From assembly GCF_017744695.1 (NCBI RefSeq), contig NZ_JAGIAS010000001.1:1207013-1271012 (forward strand): 64,000 bases of DNA. The letters run 5' to 3'. A program made the translations under genes and the position numbers. Numbering within the stretch: position 1 is the first letter of the stretch; the number at the start of each line of letters is the position of its first letter. Origin of the DNA: Dyadobacter sp. (GTDB lineage: Bacteria > Bacteroidota > Bacteroidia > Cytophagales > Spirosomataceae). Of the stretch, positions 16,561 to 25,623 are shown piece by piece. The notes beneath the pieces are model-generated. The model ran no database searches. It was given only the letters and a program-made list of their open reading frames with translations, and had not been told where the DNA came from.

Positions 16561-16603
16561 AAGGTTTGTGTCGTTCGCTAATGGCACAAACTTTTGTTTT
16601 TTA
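16561..16603 (+). terminator. Rho-independent terminator after moxR
   Basis: AAGGTTTGTGTC pairs over 12 positions (two G-U pairs) with GGCACAAACTTT around a 10-base loop, followed by TTGTTTTTT. It overlaps the earliest TTG of the downstream frame, so the aldehyde dehydrogenase must start later. Confidence 0.85.
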
Positions 16604-16632
16604 GGCAAAACCAAATATTCCACACCATCACC

Positions 16633-18228
16633 ATGACGATCATTCAAGGCAAAAACTTCATAGGATATGCGCTTTCGTCTGAAGGCAAGCGACAGTTCAA
16701 AGCTTACGCGCCTGCAAGCGACAGCTACCTCCCTGAAACGTTCCAGTGCGCCACCAATGAGGAAGTGAACAAAACCATGGCGCTAGCCGAAAAGGCATTC
16801 GATAGCTATTCCCAAGTGCCGGCAGCAGAGCGCGCGGCCTTTCTGATCGCCATTACCGAGGAAATAATGACACTCGGCGATCAGCTGCTCGAACGCGCCA
16901 ACCTGGAAACCGGATTACCTATTGCCCGGCTGCAAGATGAGCGTGCCCGCACGATCAACCAGCTTACCCAATTCGCGGAACTTCTGCGGGAAGGCTCCTG
17001 GGTGGAGGCTTCCATCGATACCGCCCTACCCGACCGCTCACCGGCCCCGAAGCCCGATATTCGTAAAATGCTCGTGCCGATCGGGCCGGTAATCGTGTTC
17101 GGGTCGAGCAACTTTCCATTTGCCTATTCCGTCGCAGGCGTGGATTCCGGGCCTGCATTGGCCGCAGGAAATCCGGTAATCGTCAAGGCCCACCCCGCGC
17201 ACCCGGGTGTAAGCGACCTCACCGCGCAGGCAATCGTACGCGCGGCCGAGCGCACAGGAATGCCTGACGGGACGTTTTCAATGCTCTACGACGACGGATT
17301 TGAAGTCGGGACTGCATTGGTGAAGCATCCTGCCAGCAAGGCCGTCGGCTTCACCGGCTCGTACCGGGGCGGCATGGCGCTATACCGGCTTGCCCAGGAG
17401 CGCGAGGAGCCTATTCCCGTATTTGCAGAAATGGGCAGCGTAAACCCTATTGTGATTTTGCCTCAATATTTGAAAAACAATGCCGCACAACTCGGAAAAA
17501 CGTTGGCAAGCTCGGTAAGCCTGGGTGCAGGACAGTTTTGTACCAACCCGGGATTGGTGTTTATTACAAAAACAGAGGGACTGGAAGCATTTCAGGATGC
17601 CTATAAAACCGAAATCCTGCACACGCCTTCAGCCACGATGCTGACGGCGGGCATTTGCAAAACCTATTACAAACTCCGCGGGGAAGCATTGGAGCAGCCG
17701 GAAGTTTCAGCATTGGCAATTTCCGATGTTCATTCGGAGGGACAGAACCAGGCAGAAGCTTCCATTGCATTGGTTTCAGGTAAAAATTTCATCGCAAACC
17801 CGAAGCTGCATGAGGAAGTTTTCGGACCATTCTCGCTGCTGATTGTTTGTGAAAACACCGACGAGCTATACGACGCGGTGGCGCATTTGAAAGGCCAGCT
17901 CACCGCCACATTGATCGCCGAAGAGGCAGAAGTAGCGCAATATCCGGAAATCGTGCGGCAGCTGGCGAAAATATCTGGCCGGTTTATCATGAACGGCGTG
18001 CCTACCGGCGTGGAAGTTTGCCCGTCCATTCACCACGGCGGTCCGTTTCCAGCAACCACGGACTCCAAGTTTACTTCGGTAGGAAGGCATTCTATCCTGC
18101 GGTTTGTGCGGCCGCAATCGTTTCAGAACTGGCCTGATGCCTTGTTACCTGATGAACTGAAAAACAGCAACCCGTTGCGCATTTTCAGGCTCGTCAACAA
18201 CCTCCAGACCAAAGAAGCCATTAATTGA
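16633..18228 (+). CDS. NADP-type aldehyde dehydrogenase (alpha-ketoglutaric semialdehyde dehydrogenase-like)
   Basis: This 531-residue ALDH belongs to the subgroup that oxidises 2,5-dioxovalerate to 2-oxoglutarate at the end of non-phosphorylating sugar-acid degradation. Typical elements are the FGSSNFPFAYSVAG cofactor-loop region, FAEMGSVNPIVI with the general base glutamate, and GAGQFCTNPGLVF with the catalytic cysteine C303. The N-terminal GKNFIG and the C-terminal GVPTGVEVCPSIHHGGPFPATTD region (key HHGGP) also fit. ATG 16633 is chosen because the longer frame would begin inside a terminator. No sugar-acid dehydratase or transporter is adjacent, so the pathway assignment rests on family likeness alone. 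The 3' end overlaps the end of truA by eight bases, convergently. Confidence 0.9.
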   Translation: MTIIQGKNFIGYALSSEGKRQFKAYAPASDSYLPETFQCATNEEVNKTMALAEKAFDSYSQVPAAERAAFLIAITEEIMTLGDQLLERANLETGLPIARLQDERARTINQLTQFAELLREGSWVEASIDTALPDRSPAPKPDIRKMLVPIGPVIVFGSSNFPFAYSVAGVDSGPALAAGNPVIVKAHPAHPGVSDLTAQAIVRAAERTGMPDGTFSMLYDDGFEVGTALVKHPASKAVGFTGSYRGGMALYRLAQEREEPIPVFAEMGSVNPIVILPQYLKNNAAQLGKTLASSVSLGAGQFCTNPGLVFITKTEGLEAFQDAYKTEILHTPSATMLTAGICKTYYKLRGEALEQPEVSALAISDVHSEGQNQAEASIALVSGKNFIANPKLHEEVFGPFSLLIVCENTDELYDAVAHLKGQLTATLIAEEAEVAQYPEIVRQLAKISGRFIMNGVPTGVEVCPSIHHGGPFPATTDSKFTSVGRHSILRFVRPQSFQNWPDALLPDELKNSNPLRIFRLVNNLQTKEAIN

Positions 18229-18967
18229 ACAGCGATTCGGGATAACCGACTTCCACCAGAAACAAACCTTCTGCCGGGGCCTGCGCTCCGGCATTTTTTC
18301 TGTTGCGGGATAGGATTACCTGCTCAAAATCGGCGACACTAATTTTTTGACGCCCTACTTCGAGCATCGTGCCTACCAAAGCACGCACCATTCCGCGTAA
18401 AAAGCGGTTCGCTTTCACGTGAAATACCAGCATCTCACCTGATTCCACCCAGCGCGATTCCGTGATAGCACAGCGAAAATTGTTCACATTCGTGTGGATC
18501 TTGCTGAAACTCTCGAAATCATTGTGGATGAGCAGCAATGCGGCGGCTTCGTTCATACGCGCTACGTCCAGGTTCCGTCGCATTTGCGTTGCCAAATCTG
18601 TAAGAAAGGGGTTTTTCTGATAAGTAATGCGGTATTCGTATTTCCGGTGCGTTGCTGCAAACCTTGAATGCACATCATCGCCCACAGGAATCATACGCTG
18701 AACCGCGATGTCTTTAGGGATCAATGCATTCAGTTTATAAACCAGCAAATCAGCGTCGGCTACCGGCCCGGGCAAATCAAAATGGGCAAATTGCTGTTCT
18801 GCATGAACACCGGCATCGGTACGACTGCTGCCGGTAAGCTCGACAGGCATTCGCAGCACTTTGGCGAGGGCTTCTTCGAGCACCTGCTGGATGCCCAATG
18901 CATTGTTCTGTTTCTGCCAGCCGTTATAGGCCGTGCCGCGGTAGCTGAATTCTAGGAAATAGCGCAT
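18221..18967 (-). CDS. truA: tRNA pseudouridine synthase A
   Basis: TruA converts uridines 38-40 of the tRNA anticodon stem to pseudouridine. The 248 residues match the usual length. The family start [17 protein letters not shown] is followed by [10 protein letters not shown], which holds the catalytic aspartate D51. [19 protein letters not shown] is the conserved C-terminal motif. The start is ATG at the very end of a promoter-rich gap shared with glnS; the nearest TAnnTTTG box is so close that the mRNA may be nearly leaderless. It is convergent with the aldehyde dehydrogenase, overlapping by eight bases. Confidence 0.97.
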   Translation of the reverse strand: MRYFLEFSYRGTAYNGWQKQNNALGIQQVLEEALAKVLRMPVELTGSSRTDAGVHAEQQFAHFDLPGPVADADLLVYKLNALIPKDIAVQRMIPVGDDVHSRFAATHRKYEYRITYQKNPFLTDLATQMRRNLDVARMNEAAALLLIHNDFESFSKIHTNVNNFRCAITESRWVESGEMLVFHVKANRFLRGMVRALVGTMLEVGRQKISVADFEQVILSRNRKNAGAQAPAEGLFLVEVGYPESLFN

Positions 18968-18971
18968 TTTG

Positions 18972-18979
18972 CAAAATTA
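18972..18979 (-). promoter_or_regulatory. Possible -7 box of truA
   Basis: TAATTTTG on the minus strand fits TAnnTTTG but ends five bases before the truA ATG, so if used it would give a leaderless or nearly leaderless transcript. Confidence 0.35.
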
Positions 18980-19039
18980 AGCCAAACCTCCGGATTTACG
19001 ATTTCGACGGGCCGGTTGCGGAATTTGCAGGAAGAAGGT

Positions 19040-19047
19040 TAACTTTG
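19040..19047 (+). promoter_or_regulatory. Bacteroidota -7 promoter box of glnS
   Basis: TAACTTTG fits the consensus, with a TTG 20 bases upstream at 19017. The ATG at 19072 is 24 bases downstream. The longest open frame starts inside this box (19045), which is therefore not the real start. Confidence 0.6.
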
Positions 19048-19071
19048 AAAATTGGAAAATTTCATTTTAGT

Positions 19072-20742
19072 ATGATTACGGAAGACAAAAAAGAAGAGAA
19101 AAGCCTGAATTTTATCGAGGAGATTATTGACGCTGACCTGCAATCAGGAAAATATACCCAGATTATTACACGCTTTCCCCCCGAACCCAATGGCTACCTG
19201 CACATCGGGCATGCTACCAGCATTGTCCTCAATTTCGGGCTGACCAAGAAGTTTCCGGGTTATACCAATCTGCGATTTGACGATACCAATCCGGTGACGG
19301 AAGACACCGAATATGTTGAAAATATCAAGAATGACATTCGCTGGCTGGGTTTTGAATGGGAGAACGAGAACTACGCTTCCGACTATTTCGACACCCTTTA
19401 TGGCTATGCGATCAAGCTGATCAATGACGGGCTGGCATATGTGGACGATTCTACTTCGGAAGAAATAGCGACGCTGAAAGGCTCCCCCACCGAACCCGGC
19501 AAGGACAGCCCCTACCGCAACCGGAGCGTCGAGGAAAACCTTGCACTTTTCGAACAAATGAAAAACGGCGACTTCCCCGACGGAAGCCGTACGCTGCGAG
19601 CGAAAATCGACATGGCGCACATCAATATGCTCATGCGCGACCCGATTTTGTACCGCATTAAGCATGCGCATCACCACCGCACCGGAAACAACTGGTGCAT
19701 TTACCCGATGTACGATTTCGCACACGGGCAAAGCGATGCCATCGAAACCGTCACGCATTCGATCTGCACGCTGGAATTCGCGCCACACCGCGAATTGTAC
19801 GACTGGCTGATCGAGAAACTGGGCATTTACACTTCACACCAATATGAATTCGCCCGCCGTAACCTCAACTATACCGTTACCAGCAAGCGCAAACTGCTGC
19901 AACTGGTACAGGAAGGCCACGTGAGCGGCTGGGATGATCCACGTATGCCGACTATCAGCGGAATGCGCCGCAGGGGCTATACAGCTTTTGCTATCCGCGA
20001 TTTCTGCGAACGCATCGGCGTTGCGAAACGCGAGAATATGGTCGACGTCGGCTTGCTTGAATTCTGCGTGCGCGAGGACCTGAACAAACAGGCATTACGC
20101 CGGATGGTGGTGCTCGATCCGCTGAAAGTGGTGATTACCAACTTCCCGGAAGGCGTTACCGAAATGTGCCATAGCGAAAACAACCCGGAAGACATTTCAA
20201 CCGGCAATCGCGAAATCCCTTTCTCTCGTGAGATTTTCATCGAGAAAGAAGATTTCATGGAGGTCCCGTCGAAGAAATACTTCCGCCTGGCGCCTGGGAA
20301 GATGGTACGGCTGAAAGGAGCCTACATTATCCAGTGCGATGATTTTGTCAAAGATGAAAACGGCGAAATCACCGAGGTTCGCTGTACGTACATTGAAAAC
20401 AGCAAAAGCGGCCAGGATACTACCGGTATCAATGTAAAAGGCACGTTGCACTGGGTTTCGGCCGCGCATGCTGCTGAGATTGAAGTACGGCTATACGACC
20501 GTCTGTTTTCAGTTGAAGACCCATCGTCGGAAGATGGCGATTTCAAAGATTACCTGAACCCGGACTCTTTGCACGTGATCACCGGCTATGCTGAACCGGC
20601 ATTGCTGGAAGCGAAAGAAGGCGAATCCTTCCAGTTCCTCCGCAAAGGCTATTTCGCCAAAGACCCGGACAGCACCGCAGAAAAGCTGGTTTTCAACCGG
20701 ACATCGACATTGCGCGACAATTGGGCGAAAGCCGCGAATTGA
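19072..20742 (+). CDS. glnS: Glutaminyl-tRNA synthetase
   Basis: This class I synthetase charges tRNA(Gln) with glutamine. At 556 residues it matches the bacterial GlnRS of gamma-proteobacterial type. The HIGH motif is in [14 protein letters not shown] (44-47) and the KMSKS counterpart is VTSKRKL near residue 270. The catalytic region includes RFDDTNP and [11 protein letters not shown], and GWDDPRMPT is conserved. The two C-terminal anticodon-binding beta-barrels are present to the end. GlnRS instead of GluRS is confirmed by the [15 protein letters not shown] segment and the presence of the anticodon barrels. A promoter box precedes it and it appears to be a single-gene unit. Confidence 0.96.
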   Translation: MITEDKKEEKSLNFIEEIIDADLQSGKYTQIITRFPPEPNGYLHIGHATSIVLNFGLTKKFPGYTNLRFDDTNPVTEDTEYVENIKNDIRWLGFEWENENYASDYFDTLYGYAIKLINDGLAYVDDSTSEEIATLKGSPTEPGKDSPYRNRSVEENLALFEQMKNGDFPDGSRTLRAKIDMAHINMLMRDPILYRIKHAHHHRTGNNWCIYPMYDFAHGQSDAIETVTHSICTLEFAPHRELYDWLIEKLGIYTSHQYEFARRNLNYTVTSKRKLLQLVQEGHVSGWDDPRMPTISGMRRRGYTAFAIRDFCERIGVAKRENMVDVGLLEFCVREDLNKQALRRMVVLDPLKVVITNFPEGVTEMCHSENNPEDISTGNREIPFSREIFIEKEDFMEVPSKKYFRLAPGKMVRLKGAYIIQCDDFVKDENGEITEVRCTYIENSKSGQDTTGINVKGTLHWVSAAHAAEIEVRLYDRLFSVEDPSSEDGDFKDYLNPDSLHVITGYAEPALLEAKEGESFQFLRKGYFAKDPDSTAEKLVFNRTSTLRDNWAKAAN

Positions 20743-20760
20743 AATTGATTTAATCTCTTC

Positions 20761-20780
20761 CCGTCGACTTAAGTCGACGG
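20761..20780. repeat. Perfect 20-bp palindrome upstream of higBA
   Basis: CCGTCGACTTAAGTCGACGG is self-complementary over all 20 bases, lies 18 bases after the glnS stop and 29 before the toxin ATG, and is followed by an AT-rich, T-rich stretch. It could be the operator bound by the HigA antitoxin, the glnS terminator stem, or a copy of a genome-wide palindromic repeat. The sequence alone does not decide. Confidence 0.6.
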
Positions 20781-20809
20781 CTAAGGATTTTTCTTTTACA
20801 CACTATATC

Positions 20810-21087
20810 ATGATTGTTTCCATCCGGCACAAGCATTGCTGGCCTTCTACCGTGATGGTAATGGGGCTAAATTGCCGGCTGCGTATCTCAGAAAAATCAA
20901 CCGCGTACTCGATCAGCTGGATTCCGTCACTTGTATGGAAGATATTTTGCAACTTGGTTCAGGCGTTCATAAATTAACGGGAGACCTTGGTGAATTCTGG
21001 TCCATCAAGGTTTCACCTAATTTCCGGGTCATTTTCCGGTTCGAAGATGGCGATGTTCATGATGTAGACCACCTCGATTACCATTGA
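20810..21087 (+). pseudogene. higB: HigB-type toxin, frame broken near the 5' end
   Basis: HigB toxins are RelE-fold ribosome-dependent mRNA nucleases. ATG 20810 reads MIVSIRHK, the standard HigB start, and then leaves the frame. One base back, the frame reads ALLAFYRDGNGAKLPAAYLRKI and continues to a normal end including LTGDLGEFWSIKVSPNFRVIFRF and DVDHLDYH. The two parts join if one base is restored at about 20831-20835. As read, the full toxin cannot be made by normal translation; TTG 20836 would give an 83-residue protein lacking the first strand. No slippery heptamer is seen, so programmed frameshifting is unlikely. The cause could be a real inactivating deletion or a sequence error. The intact antitoxin follows six bases later. 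Confidence 0.8.
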
Positions 21088-21092
21088 AAGCT

Positions 21093-21404
21093 ATGATCAA
21101 GAGAAACCTGCCGCCAGTACATCCCGGCGAAATATTGAAAGAAGAGTACATTGCAGAGCGAGGCCTCACCATAACGGAGGTCGCGAAAGGGCTTGGTATC
21201 AGCGGAAGCAGCCTATCGGCAATTGTGAACGAGCAATCGGGCATTACCGCTGAAATGGCAGTCAAGCTGTCGGAAGCGTTCGGAAACTCTTCCCAATTCT
21301 GGATCAATCTGCAAACCAACTACGATATGTGGCATGCAGAAAAAAAAGTCGACCGTACCGCGATCACCCATTTCTGGAAAGATCCGAATCTGCAATCAGC
21401 GTAA
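21093..21404 (+). CDS. higA: HigA-type antitoxin, XRE-family regulator
   Basis: This is the antitoxin and autorepressor of a higBA module. It has 103 residues with the family start PPVHPGEILKEEYI and a helix-turn-helix at about 25-50 (LTITEVAKGLGISGSSLSAIVN). Helices typical of HigA follow (MAVKLSEAFGNSSQFWINLQTNYDM). The toxin-first order and the 5-base gap fit higBA operons. ATG 21093 is preferred over the in-frame TTG 21084. The protein is intact although the toxin gene is broken. A perfect palindrome upstream of the toxin is a candidate operator. Confidence 0.93.
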   Translation: MIKRNLPPVHPGEILKEEYIAERGLTITEVAKGLGISGSSLSAIVNEQSGITAEMAVKLSEAFGNSSQFWINLQTNYDMWHAEKKVDRTAITHFWKDPNLQSA

Positions 21405-21461
21405 AACAATCATTTAATTAGATTGCTTACAAATAAACTTGCTTGACAAAAAGTTTGAATC

Positions 21462-21469
21462 TATCTTTG
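21462..21469 (+). promoter_or_regulatory. Bacteroidota -7 promoter box
   Basis: TATCTTTG fits TAnnTTTG, with TTGACA 16 bases upstream (21443). It lies 26 bases before the next gene's earliest start. Confidence 0.5.
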
Positions 21470-21495
21470 TGTAACAATTTCCACGATTCAAATCC

Positions 21496-21852
21496 TTGCT
21501 GTCAGTGAATACCCAGAATGAATTGTTCAGTACCGCGAAAGGTTACAGCGTACAGTGTGATTTAACTTCCCGTATTATCCTTCATTTTGGCGATATCAAA
21601 GCCCCTTTTAAGATCCTGGATTTTTTGAATTTCCGCCGGTTTATCAACAGCATTGATATCCACAGCAAAATCTTCGACCTGTCGGACGAATCTGACTATG
21701 AGTTCGTTGAAGCCCCTCAGCTCAACATCGGTCATAAAATGACGCTTTGTGAGGTGATCCAGTTGCGTGAGCTGGTGAACGGCACCCACTTCGCGATCGA
21801 GCTTAACTCGATGCTCCACCAGTTGCTTTACACGGAGCAAGAATTAGTCTAA
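21496..21852 (+). CDS. Conserved-looking small protein of unknown function
   Basis: This 118-residue cytoplasmic protein was not recognised. It has no signal or membrane segment. Predicted strands and helices alternate (RIILHFGDIKAPFKILDFLNFRRFINSI, here only the LHFGD and DFLNFRRF parts being distinctive), and the C-terminal half looks helical. A promoter box upstream and normal codon use support it as a real gene. The start is TTG 21496 or GTG 21505; neither has a clear ribosome site. It lies between higA and ferritin and seems to be transcribed alone. Confidence 0.65.
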   Translation: MLSVNTQNELFSTAKGYSVQCDLTSRIILHFGDIKAPFKILDFLNFRRFINSIDIHSKIFDLSDESDYEFVEAPQLNIGHKMTLCEVIQLRELVNGTHFAIELNSMLHQLLYTEQELV

Positions 21853-21963
21853 ATTACTCATTCAGACTATATTAGACCGTTTCCAAATTTCTAAAACGAT
21901 TTGGATTCCTGAACTTTCGCATGATATTTGCACTTGTTAAGACACGAATAAACAGGCAAAATC

Positions 21964-22488
21964 ATGAAAGACTTACTCAGAGCACGTACTTCCCTCAAAG
22001 AGGAAATAGAGATACTTTTGAACAACCAGGTAAAGATGGAAGCAGAAGCTTCTGCCAAATATCTTGCTATGGCTTCGTGGTGCGACCGTAACGGTTTCAA
22101 GCATAGCGCACAATATTTCCTCAAACAATCCGACGAAGAGCGCGGCCACATGCTGAAAATCTTCAACTACCTGATGACGGTAGGCGGCACAGCGATCTCC
22201 CCTGAGGTTTCAGGTGTGAAACAGGAATATCCTACTTTCAAAAGCGTATTTGAAACAGCACTTCAAAGCGAAATCGCCGTAACGCAGTCGATCAACCGCA
22301 TCGTTACCGCAGCCCGCAAAGAAGAAGATTACGCGACTGAAAACTTCCTGCAATGGTTCGTGAGCGAGCAAATCGAAGAAGAAGACAATGCACGCCGCGC
22401 GATCGAACTTTTCGATGTAATTGGTGAAGATGGAACAGGTTTGTATGTGATCGACAAAGCGATCGGCAAAATCGGTTCCGAAGAATAA
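21964..22488 (+). CDS. ftnA: Ferritin
   Basis: This iron-storage protein forms a 24-subunit shell and oxidises Fe(II) at a di-iron centre. Its 174 residues make a four-helix bundle plus a short fifth helix. The ferroxidase ligands are in place by alignment to E. coli FtnA: E26 in VKMEAEAS, E59 and H62 in DEERGHM, a glutamate in LQSEIAVTQ, and EQIEEED on the last long helix with preceding FLQWFVSEQ. It follows a clear ATG. A hairpin shared with the convergent HPP gene lies just after the stop. A role in iron storage is well supported by family. Confidence 0.94.
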   Translation: MKDLLRARTSLKEEIEILLNNQVKMEAEASAKYLAMASWCDRNGFKHSAQYFLKQSDEERGHMLKIFNYLMTVGGTAISPEVSGVKQEYPTFKSVFETALQSEIAVTQSINRIVTAARKEEDYATENFLQWFVSEQIEEEDNARRAIELFDVIGEDGTGLYVIDKAIGKIGSEE

Positions 22489-22505
22489 TACAACTTCCTT
22501 ATCTT

Positions 22506-22541
22506 ACAACAATAGCTGCCCGAAAGAGCGGCTATTGTTGT
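22506..22541. terminator. Bidirectional hairpin between ferritin and HPP genes
   Basis: ACAACAATAGCTGC pairs over 14 positions (one G-U) with GCGGCTATTGTTGT around an 8-base loop, between two convergent genes. The T-tail is short on both sides, so it may be a weak terminator. Confidence 0.65.
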
Positions 22542-22542
22542 T

Positions 22543-23133
22543 TCAAACCCTTGTGAAATATTTGCGTTCCCACACCTTGTACCAATTCCGGTTAGCCGGA
22601 TACTTGCGGTGCGCTGCAAACCGATTCACCATCACAGCAACAAAAAGTAATATGAGTATCCCACTGAGCACCGGGCTCAGCACATACATATAACCCAGCG
22701 CCTTGATTTTTTCCGAGCCAATGTTGGCGATCAGTGCCGTGGCACCGCCGGGAGGATGCAGGGTTTTGGTTACCTGCATTAATACAATGGATATCGAAAC
22801 CGCAAATGCCGACGACAACCAGATCTGGTCGGGAATGATTTTATGCACCGTCACGCCCACGAGCGCGCATAGCACATGCCCGCCTATGAGGTTGCGCGGC
22901 TGTGCGAGAGGGCTGTTGACGATGCCGCAGATCAGCACCGACGAGGCCCCGAAGGATCCGATCAAAAACAGGGAATCCGAATCGGTGAATTGTTTGTCGT
23001 TGAGCAGGCCAATGAGACCTATGCCGAGAAAGGAACCGAGGAAAGTCCAGAAGTGGTCTTTGAAATCAATCAGTGTCTCTTTGTAGACGACGTAACGGAC
23101 CAGCCTTGCGTTACGTTTAATCCTTTTTCTCAA
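22543..23133 (-). CDS. HPP-family integral membrane protein
   Basis: HPP proteins have four to five membrane helices and the motif that names them, seen here as TKTLHPPGGATALIA. The segment LIGSFGASSVLICGIVNSPLAQPRNLIGGH is also diagnostic (GSFGAS and AQPRNL). Some members carry nitrite across the chloroplast envelope; bacterial function is not settled. The frame is open to 23367, but a promoter box at 23251-23258 makes starts above it unlikely. The family's usual N-terminus (RKRIKRNARLVRYVVYKET) begins at TTG 23133, which gives 196 residues. No ATG or GTG is available near there. It is divergent from the FUSC gene. Confidence 0.85.
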   Translation of the reverse strand: MRKRIKRNARLVRYVVYKETLIDFKDHFWTFLGSFLGIGLIGLLNDKQFTDSDSLFLIGSFGASSVLICGIVNSPLAQPRNLIGGHVLCALVGVTVHKIIPDQIWLSSAFAVSISIVLMQVTKTLHPPGGATALIANIGSEKIKALGYMYVLSPVLSGILILLFVAVMVNRFAAHRKYPANRNWYKVWERKYFTRV

Positions 23134-23250
23134 AATGTCGAAACTTTTGGTTGAAGTAGCATTGGAAATAGAACTATAACGGGATCGTGATGGTTCGTAA
23201 ATTACGGGGAGATTCCAAATTTTCTCCGGTTCCTTTCTCCTAATCCCTTC

Positions 23251-23258
23251 CAAATATA
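23251..23258 (-). promoter_or_regulatory. Possible -7 box of the HPP gene
   Basis: TATATTTG on the minus strand fits TAnnTTTG and would give a leader of about 110 bases to TTG 23133. Confidence 0.4.
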
Positions 23259-23381
23259 CAAAAAACGGCCCAGGCCGGACGAATAAGCGCCTCGGGGCAG
23301 CCATTAAATTTTGGTACGCCTTTTGTTGGGTTGCGAAATTTAAAATAGTAGTATTGCAATAACACACCGTGATCCGATTCC

Positions 23382-25622
23382 ATGAATTACCTCGACGAGT
23401 TCAAAAAGTTTATTTCCAGCCATTACCTGTCGACCGGTGTACGTCTAACCCTGGGAACGATCATCCCCAGCCTTATTTTTCATCATTACGGCATATTAAG
23501 CGAGTGGATCGCCTTTCCGCTGGGCACGCTGCTGATCGGCGGCACCGATAATCCGGGGCCCTATCACAGGCGGCGCAATGCCTTGCTCGTTGCGATCGCA
23601 ACCTGCTTCATCGTGGCGTGCGTCACGGGGTACCTGCGGCATTTTCATTTCATTATATTTCTTGAAATCATCGTATTCGGGATGTTTTTCTCGCTGGTCG
23701 GCGTATATGGCAACCGCGTGAACAGCATCGGGCTTATTTCGTTGCTGGTTTTTGTATTTAATATTGATGACCACCTTAGCGGCGACATGGTGCTCAGGAC
23801 GGCTGCGATATTTTCGGCGGGCGGGATCTGGTATTTTATACTCTTTATGGTTCTGCAAAAACTACTTCCCTACAAGCTTATTCAACAGCTTTTGGGCGAA
23901 AATTTTGTGGAGCTGGGGAAACTGCTTTCTATTAAAGCGGACTACTATTTCGCCAATCCCGATTACGACGAACTCTTCAACCGGATGGTCCACCAGCAGG
24001 TGATCCTCCGCGAAAACCATGAAAACCTCCGCGAGATCCTGTTCAAAACGCGGGAGATCGTAACAGAATCGACGACCAAGAGCCGGATACTGATGCTGAT
24101 GTTCCTCGACAGCATTGATCTCTTCGAAAGGATACTCAACTCGCAGCAAAACTACGCCAACCTGCACCGCGCATTTGACCACACCAAGGTACTGCGGCTG
24201 TTTGGCACCTACATTACCTGGCTTGCAGCGGAAATACAGCAGATCGGCCTGGCGGTACAGAGCGGTTACGCCTCCCACCCGCGCCACGACCTCGACGAGG
24301 CATTCAACAAATGCCAGCGGGCATTCGAACGCATGCGCGAGCATAAGATGAACCACGACAACATGGAGGATTTCATCATGCTCCGGCAAATCCTCAACAG
24401 CTTGCAGGACGTTACCGAGCGCGTGAAAAAGCTGCATCGCGCTACCAAGTATGAAGCGGACGTGAGCAACGACTACAAACTGACCGTCGAAGCAGAAGAT
24501 TTCACGCCGAAGCAGGATTACCACCCGCGCATTCTCCTCGATAACCTTTCACTGAAATCGAGCCATTTCCGGCACGCGGTTCGGGTAACGCTCGGGTTGC
24601 TGGCAGGTTATACTGCTTCCCTGTTTTTTGATGTCGGGCATGGTTACTGGATCTTGCTGACCATCGCTGTGATCCTGAAACCCGCTTTCAGCATTACCAA
24701 ACAACGCAATATCCACCGGATCGGCGGCACCATACTGGGCGTTGTCATCGGGTTTCTGCTGCTGTACCTGATCGAAGAAAGCACGCCGTTGTTCATCCTG
24801 ATGATGGTTTCGATGATACTGGCATACAGTTTCCTGAAAATCAATTACTTTGTTGCATCTACCAGCATTACATTATATGTGATCCTATCTTTTCACTTCC
24901 TTAATCCGCAGCATGTGACCAATGTTTTGCAGGACCGGGTAGTCGATACCGTGATCGGCTCGCTGATTGCCTACGTTATTTCCTCCTATGTCCTGCCCGT
25001 TTGGGAGCATTCGCAGATCAAGCAGTATATGAAAGAAGCGCTGGATGCTAACCGGAAGTATTTTGATATCGTAGCGGCCAAATTCACCGGTAAGCAACTG
25101 GATATAAACGAATTGAAGCTATTGAGAAAGAATGCGATCATCGCGATGGCCAACCTTTCGGATAATTTTCAAAAAATGCTGTCCGAACCGAAACGCCAGC
25201 AGTTGAATATGGAGGAATACCATCAGTTCGTCGCGACGAGTCACATGCTCACTTCCTACATCGCCTCGCTTTCGACCTATGCGCAGACCTTGGAATACCT
25301 GGAATTTTCGGTAGAATTTGAAATGATGATCCGGCAGATCGACCGGCAAATGCAAGCCGCCACGGACATTATCGATGGGAAAACCAGCAACAGCCTTGAA
25401 ATCGTGCGGGAATCGCTGCCACAGAACCAGCGCCTGGTTGAACTGCTTGCCGATCGCAAAAAGCAAATCAAGGAGTTGGGCATCGAAAAGGCGGACCAGT
25501 CCCCGGTACGTAAAATGCTGTCCGATTTGAAGACGGTCAACGGGCTATTCGAGCTCATCAGCACGATTTCGATCGACGAAATCAAGATTTTACAAAAAAT
25601 AAAAACCGCGAAAGCGGCCTAG
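23382..25622 (+). CDS. FUSC-family inner-membrane protein (YccS/YhfK-like)
   Basis: This large membrane protein of 746 residues has two helix clusters, about 20-170 and 385-545, separated by a ~200-residue cytoplasmic region and followed by a long helical tail. This is the layout of FUSC/aromatic-acid exporter-like proteins. The second cluster begins with HAVRVTLGLLAGY and contains GHGYWILLTIAVILKP and RIGGTILGVVIGF, the FUSC core signatures. Such proteins are linked to export of fusaric acid or other aromatic acids, but the substrate here is unknown and no membrane-fusion partner is adjacent. It is followed one base later by ywbE and then an EamA transporter, probably one operon. Confidence 0.9.
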   Translation: MNYLDEFKKFISSHYLSTGVRLTLGTIIPSLIFHHYGILSEWIAFPLGTLLIGGTDNPGPYHRRRNALLVAIATCFIVACVTGYLRHFHFIIFLEIIVFGMFFSLVGVYGNRVNSIGLISLLVFVFNIDDHLSGDMVLRTAAIFSAGGIWYFILFMVLQKLLPYKLIQQLLGENFVELGKLLSIKADYYFANPDYDELFNRMVHQQVILRENHENLREILFKTREIVTESTTKSRILMLMFLDSIDLFERILNSQQNYANLHRAFDHTKVLRLFGTYITWLAAEIQQIGLAVQSGYASHPRHDLDEAFNKCQRAFERMREHKMNHDNMEDFIMLRQILNSLQDVTERVKKLHRATKYEADVSNDYKLTVEAEDFTPKQDYHPRILLDNLSLKSSHFRHAVRVTLGLLAGYTASLFFDVGHGYWILLTIAVILKPAFSITKQRNIHRIGGTILGVVIGFLLLYLIEESTPLFILMMVSMILAYSFLKINYFVASTSITLYVILSFHFLNPQHVTNVLQDRVVDTVIGSLIAYVISSYVLPVWEHSQIKQYMKEALDANRKYFDIVAAKFTGKQLDINELKLLRKNAIIAMANLSDNFQKMLSEPKRQQLNMEEYHQFVATSHMLTSYIASLSTYAQTLEYLEFSVEFEMMIRQIDRQMQAATDIIDGKTSNSLEIVRESLPQNQRLVELLADRKKQIKELGIEKADQSPVRKMLSDLKTVNGLFELISTISIDEIKILQKIKTAKAA

Positions 25623-25623
25623 C

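Noticed and set aside
20588..20977. 129-residue frame overlapping the end of glnS and start of higB
   Set aside because: It joins the out-of-frame end of glnS to the pre-shift start of higB; only its MIVSIRHK part is meaningful.
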